Below are positions 34,843 to 44,000 of a stretch of 64,000 bases of DNA, piece after piece. Origin of the DNA: Mobilicoccus pelagius NBRC 104925 (lineage in GTDB: Bacteria; Actinomycetota; Actinomycetes; Actinomycetales; Dermatophilaceae). A model generated the notes under the pieces. That model saw only the letters and a program-made list of their open reading frames with translations, was not told the origin of the DNA and ran no database searches. The stretch lies in assembly GCF_000247995.1 (NCBI RefSeq), contig NZ_BAFE01000003.1, positions 124,001-188,000 on the forward strand. Direction: 5' to 3'. How positions within the stretch are numbered: position 1 is the first letter of the stretch; each line of letters starts with the position of its first letter. The translations under genes and the position numbers were made by a program.

Positions 34843-36564
34843 TCAGACGGAGGCGTCGACGGTCTCGGAGCGGCCGGTCGTGCGTCGTGCCCAGAGGTGT
34901 CCGGTGAGGACGGTGAGGGTGGCGATCATGAGCCACCACACCTGCCAGTTGAGGGCGGAGCTCGTGACGGTGCCGGCGAGGCCGATGCCGACGAGGAGGA
35001 CGGCGAGGAGGTGGCGGACGCCGGCGTCGTCGAGGGTGCGGGGACGACCGTCGGTGAGCGGGGCGCGGATGGGGCGGACGACGGTGACGGCCGCGAGCGT
35101 GAGCAGCGCGAAGAGCGCCGCGGCGCCGACGAGGCCGTACTCGGTGAGGAGTTCGACGAACGTGTTGTGCACGGGGAGGACGTGGCCGACCTCGGGGTGT
35201 TCGTCGCGGAGGAGCATCTCGAAGCGGCCGCCGCCGATGCCGAGCCAGGGTTCGTGGTGCCAGTGGTCGAGGGCGAGGCGGACGAGGGTGGCGCGGAGTC
35301 CGTCGGATCGGGCCTGCTCGTCGCCGGTGGTCGCGACGATCCGCCAGAGTGCCGCGGCGGCGACGAGTGCGGGGGTGGCCATGGCTGCGACGAGCGCGAC
35401 TCGCGCCCGCGTGCGGAGGCGGCGGGGGCGGAGGAGCCGGCGACCGCGGGGGCTGCGGCTCGCGGCGAGAACGGCGGCGGAGAGGCTCACGACGGCGGTG
35501 GCCGCGACGGCGGCCCGGCTGAGGGTGAGGACGACGAGGGTGAGCGTGAGCGTGGCGACGAGGGCGAGAAACACGCGCCGCAGGATCGTGAGGCGTTCCG
35601 ACATCCGGCCGAGGACGAGGCCGAGGACGACGACGAGGACGCAGGCGAGGTTGTTGGGGTTGCCGAACGGCCCGGCCGGGGAGAACGCGGGTGGGGCGTA
35701 GGGCCCGCCGGGGCTGAAGTGGGTGCGGGTGAGGACCTCGCCGGTCGCCATGACGAGGAGGGTGCCGCCGATGAGTGCCCACAGGCGTCGGACGGAGCGG
35801 ACCCCGAACCGCCGGGCTCCGGCGAGGGCGGCGGCGCCGACGCTGTTGAGGGCGCAGGCGCGGAGGGCGTAGGTCTCCTGGACGGCGCGGGTGTGGGTCG
35901 TGTCCCACGCGGCCCAGTGGTCGTGCGTCGCCCACAGCACCGCCCAGTGCGCGAGGTACAGGATCAGCGGCGGGAGGGCCGCCCGCGGCCAGCTGCCGCG
36001 CGAGAGGGCGATGACCCCGAACCCCAGGGCGGCGCCGTAGAGGATCTGCGCCTGCGCCCAGCCGAGGTGGACCATCGGCGCCCACACGGCGTAGAGGCCG
36101 AGGAGCGCGAGCACGACGGTGCGCAGGGCGCGTTCGAGGCGTCCTTCGGTCGACGCCATCGCCCTCGACGCCGGGCGACCCATATCCGTGGACGGCGCAT
36201 CGACGTCCCTCGCCGACACGTCGGCGCTCGCCGGCGGCACCGAACCCGGGGTCGGGTCCCCCGCGATCGGTGCGGGGTCGATTCCGGCCGCCGGGTCGCC
36301 GTCGGCGGAGCCGACGTGGAGGGGGCCGCGTGCCACGTGATCGGCGAGGACCTCCTTCTCGAGGACGACCTGGCGCCGCACCTCCTCGACGATTCCCGCC
36401 TCGTCGATCGCGTCCGCCCTGTCGGCGACGCCTGCCGGGTCGGCGACGCCCACGGCCTTGGCCTGATCCGGGCCGGCGGCGTCCGACGCAGCGGGGGTCG
36501 CAGAGTCGGTGGTGCCCGCGGGGTCGGCGTCGTCGCGGGTGACCGTGGAGCGGTCGTCGTGCAT
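34843..36564 (-). CDS. O-antigen ligase/polymerase-like membrane protein (573 aa)
   Basis: A polytopic membrane protein, with the ligase region beginning about residue 145. It shares G-P-F-G-N-P-N-N-L-A with the protein at 3319-4710, followed by W-L-G-I-G-G-G-R-F-E and H-N-T-F-V-E-L-L-T-E-Y-G at the large loop. These pairs are family hallmarks of Wzy_C/WaaL enzymes. Residues 1-140 are an acidic Ala/Asp/Pro-rich cytoplasmic extension with one helical stretch, unusual for the family. The ATG at 36564 has GGGGAGAGG close upstream; internal Met codons near residues 130-138 are alternatives. Its cognate glycan is not obvious, as no exporter lies beside it. Confidence 0.72.
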   Translation of the reverse strand: MHDDRSTVTRDDADPAGTTDSATPAASDAAGPDQAKAVGVADPAGVADRADAIDEAGIVEEVRRQVVLEKEVLADHVARGPLHVGSADGDPAAGIDPAPIAGDPTPGSVPPASADVSARDVDAPSTDMGRPASRAMASTEGRLERALRTVVLALLGLYAVWAPMVHLGWAQAQILYGAALGFGVIALSRGSWPRAALPPLILYLAHWAVLWATHDHWAAWDTTHTRAVQETYALRACALNSVGAAALAGARRFGVRSVRRLWALIGGTLLVMATGEVLTRTHFSPGGPYAPPAFSPAGPFGNPNNLACVLVVVLGLVLGRMSERLTILRRVFLALVATLTLTLVVLTLSRAAVAATAVVSLSAAVLAASRSPRGRRLLRPRRLRTRARVALVAAMATPALVAAAALWRIVATTGDEQARSDGLRATLVRLALDHWHHEPWLGIGGGRFEMLLRDEHPEVGHVLPVHNTFVELLTEYGLVGAAALFALLTLAAVTVVRPIRAPLTDGRPRTLDDAGVRHLLAVLLVGIGLAGTVTSSALNWQVWWLMIATLTVLTGHLWARRTTGRSETVDASV

Positions 36565-36719
36565 TCCTCTCCCCCCCCGTCGGGCGTGGCGGGCGCCTCG
36601 CTCCCCTTCCCCTTCGGCAGGGGAACGCCTGGCATGCAGGGGAATTGGGGGGATCGTGGGACCGGGCAGGTCTGACGTCGCGGGTCGCGTCGGTGCGGCT
36701 CGGCGGCGATGTGCGCCTC

Positions 36720-36725
36720 TACGCT
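36720..36725 (+). promoter_or_regulatory. -10 hexamer TACGCT, leaderless acyltransferase
   Basis: TACGCT ends 6 bases before ATG 36732 and sets that start. Confidence 0.55.
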
Positions 36726-36731
36726 GGCGGG

Positions 36732-38816
36732 ATGGTCCAGGTCGCCGAGGTCGCCGAGGTCGACGGGCGCGCGTCGGCGGACTCCCGGCGGCCGGTGCGG
36801 CGGGACATCCAGGCGTTGCGGGCCTTCGCGGTGATGTCGGTCGTGGTCTACCACGTGTGGCCGTCGGTGATGCCGGGGGGATTCGTCGGTGTCGACGTCT
36901 TCTTCGTCATCTCGGGGTTCCTCATCACCTCGCATCTGTTGTCGGAGGTGGAGCGGCGCGGGACGGTTCGGACGGGGCGGTTCTGGGCGCGGCGGATCCG
37001 GCGGTTGTTGCCTGCGTCGTGCACGGTCCTCGCGGTGTCGCTGGTGCTCGTCGTGCTCGTGGCGCCGCGGGTGTCGTGGGCGCTGAACCTGCGTGACGTC
37101 CGGACGGGTGCCGCGTACGTGGAGAACTGGGCGTTGGCGTCCCGGGCCGTGGACTATCTCGCGGCGGAGGAGGCGCCCGGGGTGGCGCAGCATTACTGGT
37201 CACTCGCAGTGGAGGAGCAGTTCTATCTCGTGTGGCCGCTGCTCGTGTTCGCGGCGGCGCGTGCGTCGTGGTGGCCGGGCGGGTCGGCGAGGGCGCGGGT
37301 CGGGCGGGCGTTGGCGCTCGTGACGGCGGTGTCGTTCCTCGCCGGTCTCGTGTGGACGTGGGCGACGCCGGCACCGGCGTTCTTCAACACGTTCGGTCGG
37401 GCGTGGGAGTTCGGCGTCGGTGGTCTCGTGGCCGTGTGGCGGTTGGGTCAGGTGCTCGGGGAGCACGCGCGGGCGGCGTGGGCGTGGGTGGCGGTCGTCG
37501 TGCTGGGCGCGACGGCGTTCCTGCTCCCGGGGCACGAGGTGTCGTTCCCGGGGTGGGCGGCGCTCGTGCCGGTGGGTGCGGCGGCACTGTTCCTCGTCGC
37601 GGGTGAATCCCGGCTGAGGACGTCTCCGACGCGGTACTACGCCTTCCCCGCCGTGCAATGGCTCGGTGACCATTCGTACGGCATCTACCTGTGGCATTGG
37701 CCGTTCGTCGTGCTCGCGCCGTTCGTCACGGGCCACCCGGTGGGGCTCGTCGACGGGGTCGCGCTCGTGGCCGGGACGTTCGTGGCGGCGTGGGTGACGA
37801 AGCGGTGGGTCGAGGATCCGTTCCGTGGTGGGGCGTTGACCCGGAGCACGCGGGGGGCGTTCCTCTTCGCACTCGTCGGCCCGGGGCTGCTCGTCGCCTG
37901 CTCGACGCTGCTCCTGCATCGGGTCGACCGCGGCGTCGCGGAGTCGGCGGCGCGGGTGACGAAGTCGATCTCGTCGGGCGAGGCCTGTGTGGGTGCGGAG
38001 GCGATGGATCCCGGCTGCCCGGATCGCTTTCGGCGCCCCGACGACTTCGACAGCGCGTTCGCCGACCGCGACTACGACGCCGCGGCGTACGACTGCCAGG
38101 TGGACGCGGACTCGGCCGAGGTGAAGATCTGCCGGTTCGGCCGGGCGGACTCCCCACGGCTGCGGGTGGCGTTGGTCGGCAATTCCCATGCGGTGCATCT
38201 GGTTCCCGCGCTCACCGAGTACGGCCGGTCGCGCGGGTGGGAGGTGCTCCTCGCGGCGCAGACCGACTGCCTGGGCGTCGATCGTGCCGTCGAGGGTGGG
38301 CAGTCGCCCGGGTGTGCGCGACGGGCCCGGGAGCTGCCGAGGCTCCTCGAGCGGGAGGGCGTCGACGTCGTCGTGTTCGCGAGTCACGACAACGCGGAGG
38401 GGTACGTGGCGGGGCCGTCGACGTCGCGGGCGCAGGTCGCGGAGGCGGAGGCCCGCACGGTGACGTCGTGGCGGCGGTACGTCGATCGCGGTATGCGGGT
38501 GCTCGTGCTCGGTGACGTGCCGGGGGTGCGTCCGGAGTCGGGCCCGGCGTGCGTCGCGGTGGGGTCCGCCGACGATCCGTGTGCTCGGCCGCGTGACGAG
38601 GTGGCCCACGACAACCTCTTCGACGTGGTCGCCCGCCGCCACCCGGAGCTCGTCGCCCATCACGCCCTCACGGCGCTCATGTGCGACGACGACCGATGCC
38701 ACGCGATGGTCGGTGGGGTGTCGGTGTATCGGGACGCCCACCACCTCACACGGACGTACGCCCGCACGATGGCCGACGACGTCGGCGGGGCCGTGGCACG
38801 GGCAGCGCGGCGGTGA
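36732..38816 (+). CDS. OafA-type acyltransferase with C-terminal SGNH domain (694 aa)
   Basis: Residues 20-380 form the acyltransferase-3 membrane domain. It opens R-R-D-I-Q-A-L-R-A-F-A-V and contains G-G-F-V-G-V-D-V-F-F-V-I-S-G-F-L-I-T, R-R-I-R-R-L-L-P-A-S and W-S-L-A-V-E-E-Q-F-Y, all defining for this family, with about ten membrane segments. The C-terminal third (about 420-694) is an SGNH-hydrolase-like domain. It opens V-A-L-V-G-N-S-H-A-V-H-L-V-P-A-L, where a Ser follows the Asn, and ends near D-A-H-H-L-T-R, the Asp-His pair. It O-acetylates surface glycans at the outer face. The start is set by the leaderless promoter; nearby upstream ATG/GTG codons are not favoured. Confidence 0.9.
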   Translation: MVQVAEVAEVDGRASADSRRPVRRDIQALRAFAVMSVVVYHVWPSVMPGGFVGVDVFFVISGFLITSHLLSEVERRGTVRTGRFWARRIRRLLPASCTVLAVSLVLVVLVAPRVSWALNLRDVRTGAAYVENWALASRAVDYLAAEEAPGVAQHYWSLAVEEQFYLVWPLLVFAAARASWWPGGSARARVGRALALVTAVSFLAGLVWTWATPAPAFFNTFGRAWEFGVGGLVAVWRLGQVLGEHARAAWAWVAVVVLGATAFLLPGHEVSFPGWAALVPVGAAALFLVAGESRLRTSPTRYYAFPAVQWLGDHSYGIYLWHWPFVVLAPFVTGHPVGLVDGVALVAGTFVAAWVTKRWVEDPFRGGALTRSTRGAFLFALVGPGLLVACSTLLLHRVDRGVAESAARVTKSISSGEACVGAEAMDPGCPDRFRRPDDFDSAFADRDYDAAAYDCQVDADSAEVKICRFGRADSPRLRVALVGNSHAVHLVPALTEYGRSRGWEVLLAAQTDCLGVDRAVEGGQSPGCARRARELPRLLEREGVDVVVFASHDNAEGYVAGPSTSRAQVAEAEARTVTSWRRYVDRGMRVLVLGDVPGVRPESGPACVAVGSADDPCARPRDEVAHDNLFDVVARRHPELVAHHALTALMCDDDRCHAMVGGVSVYRDAHHLTRTYARTMADDVGGAVARAARR

Positions 38817-39008
38817 ACCCCGCTCCTGCGCGCACGTCCCCGCAGGCGGGCGCGTGCTCGCCGGGGCCCCTGGGACCGTGGGCCGCCTGATCTTCGCCCG
38901 CGCGCCTCTCCGACGTCGGCGCGATGCGCCCGACTCCGCCCGCACCCACCCGAGACCCGCGGACGCCCGAAGCCCCGTAGGGGAGGACGGTGGGGCGCGC
39001 ATCGAGCG

Positions 39009-39023
39009 GACCGCTCAGCGGTC
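39009..39023. promoter_or_regulatory. Inverted repeat GACCGCT-C-AGCGGTC
   Basis: Perfect 7-base arms round one base, 86 bases before ATG 39109. A possible operator; no regulator is known. Confidence 0.3.
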
Positions 39024-40026
39024 GGATCGTCGACCGAGAAGGGTCGGCATCTGCCCAACTGCGGCGAGGGGACGAGGAAAAGCCCTACTCCACAACGACA
39101 CTGACCCGATGAGTGCGGCGGGGTCGGGACGGGGCGGGCGTTTGGAATCGCTCGACGTGTGTCGGGGCGTGATGCTCGTCGTGAGCGTGGTGGTGAACGC
39201 GTGGTTCACGGCACCGGAGTGGTTCGAGCATGCGGCGTGGACGGGGGTGCATCCGGTCGATCTCGTGTTCCCGGCGTTCGTCACGTTGAGCGGTGCGGGC
39301 ATGGCGATCGCGTTCGCTCGGCGGGTGCCGGTGGCGCGGCAGGTGCGGCGGGTCCTCGTCCTCACCGCGGCGGGGCTCGCGTTCGCGGTGGCCGGGCAGG
39401 TGCTCGGCACGGGCGCGGTCGACGTCGCGACGTTGCGGTTCACGGGGGTGTTGCAGCTGTACGCGTTCCTCGTGCTGGCGCTCGGTCTCGTCGCGGTGGT
39501 CGTGCGGCGGTGGTGGCACTGGCTCGCGGCGGCGGCCGTCGTCGCGGGGGCGCAGGCGTGGCTCCTCGCCTCGTGGGCGAGCTCCTGCCCGGGCGGGGCG
39601 TTGACGAAGGCGTGCAACCCGTCGGGTGTCGTCGATGCGGCGGTGTTCGGGCCGCACATGTACGTGATGGGGCGGCTCGGTCACGACCCGGAGGGGTTCG
39701 TCGCGGCGGCGGGTGCGCTCGTGACGGCGCTCGTCGGCGCGGCGGCGGGGCGGCTCATGTGGGAGCACCGGCGCGGGATGGGGGCGGCGGTGTTCGGTCG
39801 TGCGGTGCTCGTCGTGGGGGTGGCGACGGTCGTCGTCGTGCGGGCCTCGGTCGTGGTCGTCGAGCCGTTCAAGCGGCTGTGGACGGTGCCGTTCGGGTGG
39901 GGCATCGGTGGGGCCGTCGCGGTGACGCTCCTCGTCGTGCACGTGCTGCTCGACGGGCGGGTGGCTCCGCTCGGGGAGCGGGTGGCGCGGTATCCGCTGA
40001 TCGCGTTGGGCCGCAACAGTCTTCTC

Positions 40027-40334
40027 GTCGCGGCAAGCGTCCCCACCCAGCGCCAACGAGACGGCGAGGTCGCTCACCACTTTCGCAGGATCGTGCCTGG
40101 ACACAGGCCTACGCCACGGCCGCAACGCCTCACTCAATGCCGCACCCAGGCCCGAGACCCCCACCGTGCGCGTCAGCAGCGTCCCTCCCGCGTGCGCCAC
40201 CGCCGGCACCCTCGCGGCGTCGACTCGGACACGCGGGTACAGCCCGCTACGCTTACTCACCTGAGAAGTGCCCTTCGGATCCTGCGGATATCGACTTCAG
40301 CAATCGACATCCTTGCAGGTCAAGGGCACTTCTC
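40027..40334 (-). mobile_element. IS1380-family remnant: 5' end of transposase plus terminal palindrome
   Basis: On the minus strand GTG 40260 opens about 78 residues typical of IS1380-family transposase N-termini, including H-A-G-G-T-L-L-T-R-T and R-H-D-P-A-K-V-V-S-D-L-A-V-S-L-A-L-G-G-D. Reading then leaves the family near 40027, at the junction with the truncated DUF1624 gene. The rest of the transposase (over 350 residues) and the far end are absent. A long imperfect palindrome (40263-40334) precedes the start codon. The assignment rests on remembered family motifs, not on a database match. Confidence 0.7.
40263..40334. repeat. 72-base palindrome upstream of the IS transposase start
   Basis: GAGAAGTGCCCTT (40263-40275) is the exact reverse complement of 40322-40334. 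Inside it, CCTGCGGATATCGACTT pairs imperfectly with AATCGACATCCTTGCAGG around CAGC. As RNA it would fold into one long hairpin. It is the IS end or a guard against outside transcription. Confidence 0.75.
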
Positions 40335-40384
40335 GCGTACAGGGGTCACCCACCCCCGTGAAATCTCCGGGTTAGGAGTGAGCG

Positions 40385-40891
40385 TCAGCTCATCGGCATG
40401 GAGTCGATCTGGGCGACGTCGCAGGTGACGTTGCCCTTGACGGGCTTGTTGGAGGCGCCGGTGGCTTCGGCGGTCTCGCCGGCGGGGATGGCGTCGGCCA
40501 TGACGGCGGCGGAGCCGGCGACCTTCTTGTCTCCGTCGTAGACCATCACGGTCGCGATGTAGGAGCGCTTCTCCTTGGTGGTGTTCGTGATCTTGGCGGT
40601 GATGTCGACACCGTTCTTGCCAGCCTTGCAGCCGGTGACTTCGACCTTGCCTTGGTCGGCGCCGATGACGGGCGCGCCGGCGGTGCGGCTGGGGCCGACC
40701 TGCTGCGACGGGTCGGTGGGGGTGCTGCCCGAGGTCGCGCCGGTCGCCGGGGTGGAGTCGCCGGAACTCTGTGACGTCGCCGCGGTGTCCTTCGACGACT
40801 GCTGGTTGGCGGCCTCCTTGTCGGCGGCGGTGCCGCACGCGCCGAGCGCGAGGGGGAGGGCGAGGACGAGGGCACAGAACGAGCGCTTCAT
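40385..40891 (-). CDS. Secreted lipoprotein of unknown function (168 aa)
   Basis: A small lipoprotein: signal peptide M-K-R-S-F followed by L-A-L-G-A-C with Cys19 as lipid site. A Ser/Thr/Gln-rich linker (about 25-75) leads to a C-terminal beta domain (about 80-168). That domain has a cysteine pair (V-T-G-C-K and V-T-C-D-V) and a pattern like FxLYD/DUF4352 immunoglobulin-like domains, seen in many actinobacterial lipoproteins. The latter is a guess. The ATG at 40891 has AAAGA about 8 bases upstream. The S-layer-like gene lies upstream on the same strand but a terminator hairpin stands between, so it is probably transcribed on its own. Confidence 0.75.
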   Translation of the reverse strand: MKRSFCALVLALPLALGACGTAADKEAANQQSSKDTAATSQSSGDSTPATGATSGSTPTDPSQQVGPSRTAGAPVIGADQGKVEVTGCKAGKNGVDITAKITNTTKEKRSYIATVMVYDGDKKVAGSAAVMADAIPAGETAEATGASNKPVKGNVTCDVAQIDSMPMS

Positions 40892-40951
40892 GTTCTCAAG
40901 TCTTTCTGATGAGGGGAATGGAGGGGGTCAGCGTTCGGTCAAGAACGCACA

Positions 40952-40987
40952 CGGAGGGCCGGAACCTCGTAAGGTTTCGGCCCTCCG
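40952..40987. terminator. 16-bp hairpin after the S-layer-like gene
   Basis: CGGAGGGCCGGAACCT (40952-40967) pairs with AGGTTTCGGCCCTCCG (40972-40987) with one mismatched pair and a CGTA loop, 48 bases past the minus-strand stop at 41035. It is one of the strongest hairpins in the window. Confidence 0.75.
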
Positions 40988-41034
40988 CTCGGGTCAGACG
41001 GTCATGCCGTCAGTTCCGATGGGTCGTGCTGGTG

Positions 41035-44000
41035 TCACTTGCTGGAGACGATCTTGTTCGCCTCCGCGATGACGGCGCTGCTGACGGCGTCGCCCTGGCC
41101 CAGGCCGGCGGTGCCGGTGATCTGCTCGGCCTTCTCGCTGAGGAACGCAGCGGTGGGCTCGGGCAGGTCGTTCTGGAGCGTCATGACCATCGCGTTGCGG
41201 GTGCGGGAGATCCACGGGCCCGCCACGAGGGCGTCGGGGAACTTCATGCCGTTGGCCAGGTAGGCCGTCATGGAGCCGCCGACCACGTTGGTGCGGGCGT
41301 CGTCGGAGTAGACGCGGTTGCCGTCGAAGCCGAGACCCGGGATCGGGTTGGAGTCGGAGACAGCCTGGTCCGCCATGGCGAAGCGGTTGACGTTCGCCGC
41401 GGTCTCCCAGCGGTCCTTACCCTCGATGCGGTGGCTGGTGAGGCCCTGCTCGGCGACCTGGTCGTTGACCGACTTCGACAGGGCGTCGTCGCTACCGATG
41501 AGCAGCGCGTGCTCGAGGTGCAAGGCCTTCATCTGGGCCTTGGCCTCGGGAACGAGCTGATCGGGGCGGGTGAGGATCGTGGGCAGCGCGTTGACGTTCG
41601 ACACGGTCGAGTCGTACGCCCACGTGCTGGCCGGGTTGGCCGTGACGGTGAACGTGTTGCCCGACAGCGCCGTCCCGTTCACGGCGAAGTTCACGCCGTT
41701 GATCGTGATGACGTTGGCCGTGTACGTACCCACCGGCTGACCGTCGAGAACCACGTTGCCGTTGTTCAGCGTGTACTCGCCGGCACCGACCTTGTTGAGG
41801 GCCGGGTCGGACGCGAAGGTGAACGAGCCAGCCGTCACAGCGACGGTGTTGCCACCGCCACGCTGCTCCTTGAGGCCGCCCACGCGACCGGCGGAGAGCA
41901 CGGAGGCGGAGAGGGCGTCGACGAAGTCCTTGTTGTTGGAGCTACGGGCGATCATCGTCGTCGTCTTGAGGGACTGGCCGGCGCCGACGGCGATCTTGCC
42001 GACCGGGGCGTTCGACGCGGTCTGGGCCGCGGCGTACGTGTTCACGCGCCAGTTGGTCTCGTAGCGGTTGTCGCCACCGAGCTGGAGGACCTCGAGCTTG
42101 TCACCGCGCGGCTTGATGGCCTTGGCGGCGTCGTCCCACATGTAGGCGTTCTGCTCCTTGAGAGCGTTGAACACCTTGTCGCCGACGGCGGTCTTGCCAC
42201 CGACGATGTAGACCTTGCGGACACCGAGGTCACGCAGGGCCTCGACCGTCTCCGTGGGGAGCTGGCCGGGGGCGGTGAGGAGGATCGGAGCACCCTCACG
42301 CTGGGAGAGGAAGCTCGCGGACAGTGCGTCCGGAGCAGCCATGCCGTTCACGACGATGGCCGTGTCGGCGGTCGGGCGGCCCGTGGACTTGACGTACTCG
42401 CTCGCAATGCGTGCAGCGGTACCGAAGCGGTTCGTGCCACCGATGCTCGCCACACCCGCGCTCGAGGAGCCGGTGACCGTGAGGTCGTTCAGCGGAGCGA
42501 GGATGTCCTTCTGCCAGACACCACAGGAATCCTCGGTCGCGTTCTCCTCGACCGTGAAGTTGCCGTCGTCCTCGGCGAGCGCCGCACCGAAGGTGATGGT
42601 CGCGGGCGCGCCCGCAGCCTCACCGCTGGCCTTGGTGAAGGCCCTGCCGTCAGCCGAGTTGTAGGTGACGTCCGGGTACACCGTTCCGTCAGCACCGACG
42701 ACGTCGGCAGTGAAGGTCCACTCCGCCGCGTCGCCTGCGTTCGCGATGGTGAACGAACCTGCCTCCAACGCGGAACCAAACGTGACAACCGCTTCGCCGG
42801 TGTCGCCAAGGTCCCCGTCGGAGTTGCCATCGGTACCGAAAGTGGTGCCGTCGTAGCTGATGAGGTTGCCGTCCGGCGTGGCAAGGGTCCAGAGCTGCGG
42901 TGTCGTCACGTCGACGGTGAACGCGCCGTCCTGGGTGTCCAGTGCGGTTCCGCTGGAGAAGGCGCGCACACCCGAGACGCTACCGGGCGTGGTGCCCGTC
43001 GGCGACGTGCCCTGGGTGTAGAAGTCGGTGCCGTTGATCGAGTAGTACGGCACAGTCGATGCACCGGTCACAGTCCAGAACTGGTTGGCGCCGATGGCCT
43101 GGTAGGTAACCGTCGCAGGACCTTCACCCAGGAGGTTGGCCTCAGCCGAGTCGAGCGTGATTCCAGCGGTGTTTCCCGTGGCCACAACCTCGGCCACCGG
43201 GTCGGCGATGGTCACGGTGTACGTACCCGCGCCACCCATCGCCTCGATCTCGGTAGCGTCCGGGTCAGAGGCAGGGGCGGCGTCGCCGACGCCCGTGTCA
43301 GCGCCGTCGGCACCAGTCGCCGTACCATCGACCACGTTGTACACAGGAGCTGCTGCCGTGTAGTCGACCGCGACGATCTGGTCGGCACCGGCCGGGGTGT
43401 CGAACTTGCCAGCCTCCTGCTGGGTGAGCTCAGCACCGGCCGTGTTCGTGGCATCGTCGAGCACGGTGTTGTACGGCGTGGCTCCGGTCTCGCTGAGGAA
43501 CGAGGCGTCGTCACGGATCAGGGTGGTGCCCTGAGCGTCGACGACCTGGGGGCTGGTGCCCGCGGTCGACATGAAGCCGGCGAGCGGCGCGCCGGTCAGG
43601 CCCCATTTGATCTGGTTGGCGGTGGCCGACTTGAGCTGAACGCCGGTGATCGAGTAGGTGGCGACCTTGGCCGGGTCCGTGCCCTTGAGCGAGAGCGTGA
43701 CGGACTTGCCGTCGGCGGCGATGCCCGTGACCGTGGCCACTTCGTTGGCGCCACCGTTGGCGACGGCGACCTTGATGGTCTTCGGGTCGGTGTTGGCAAT
43801 GGCCGCACCCTGGAGGTTCAGCGTGTAGGTGCCGTCGCCGAGGGAGTAGCCCTGCGTCTCGGTGATCGTGAGGGCGCCGATGTCCTGAGCGGTGCCGTCG
43901 GCGATGATGTCCGTGTTCTCCGAGGCGATCTTCGCCGGCGAGACGTACGCGGGCACGGTGTAGATACCGATTTCACGGGGCGTGTCGTCCGCCGTCGTCG

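Larger units (their letters stand above)
39109..40428 (+). pseudogene. DUF1624/HGSNAT-like membrane protein, 3' end replaced by IS remnant
   Basis: The first 305 residues (39109 to about 40026) are a membrane protein of the heparan-alpha-glucosaminide N-acetyltransferase-like (DUF1624) family. They open with R-L-E-S-L-D-V-C-R-G and V-H-P-V-D-L-V-F-P-A-F-V-T-L-S-G, and reach L-I-A-L-G-R-N-S-L-L-V. Beyond that, family sequence ends and the frame runs into an IS1380-family remnant. It reads Arg/Pro/His-rich sequence until a stop at 40428. The native protein should have another two or three membrane segments, so this copy is probably non-functional or a chimera of about 439 residues. The start is ATG 39109; the hexamer GACACT lies 6 bases upstream, a weak leaderless promoter. 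Natural role: probably acyl transfer to a surface glycan (inference). Confidence 0.72.

Noticed and set aside
38817-39108. Coding sequence in the gap before the DUF1624-like gene
   Set aside because: Frames there are Arg/Pro-rich and interrupted. Only an inverted repeat was noted.
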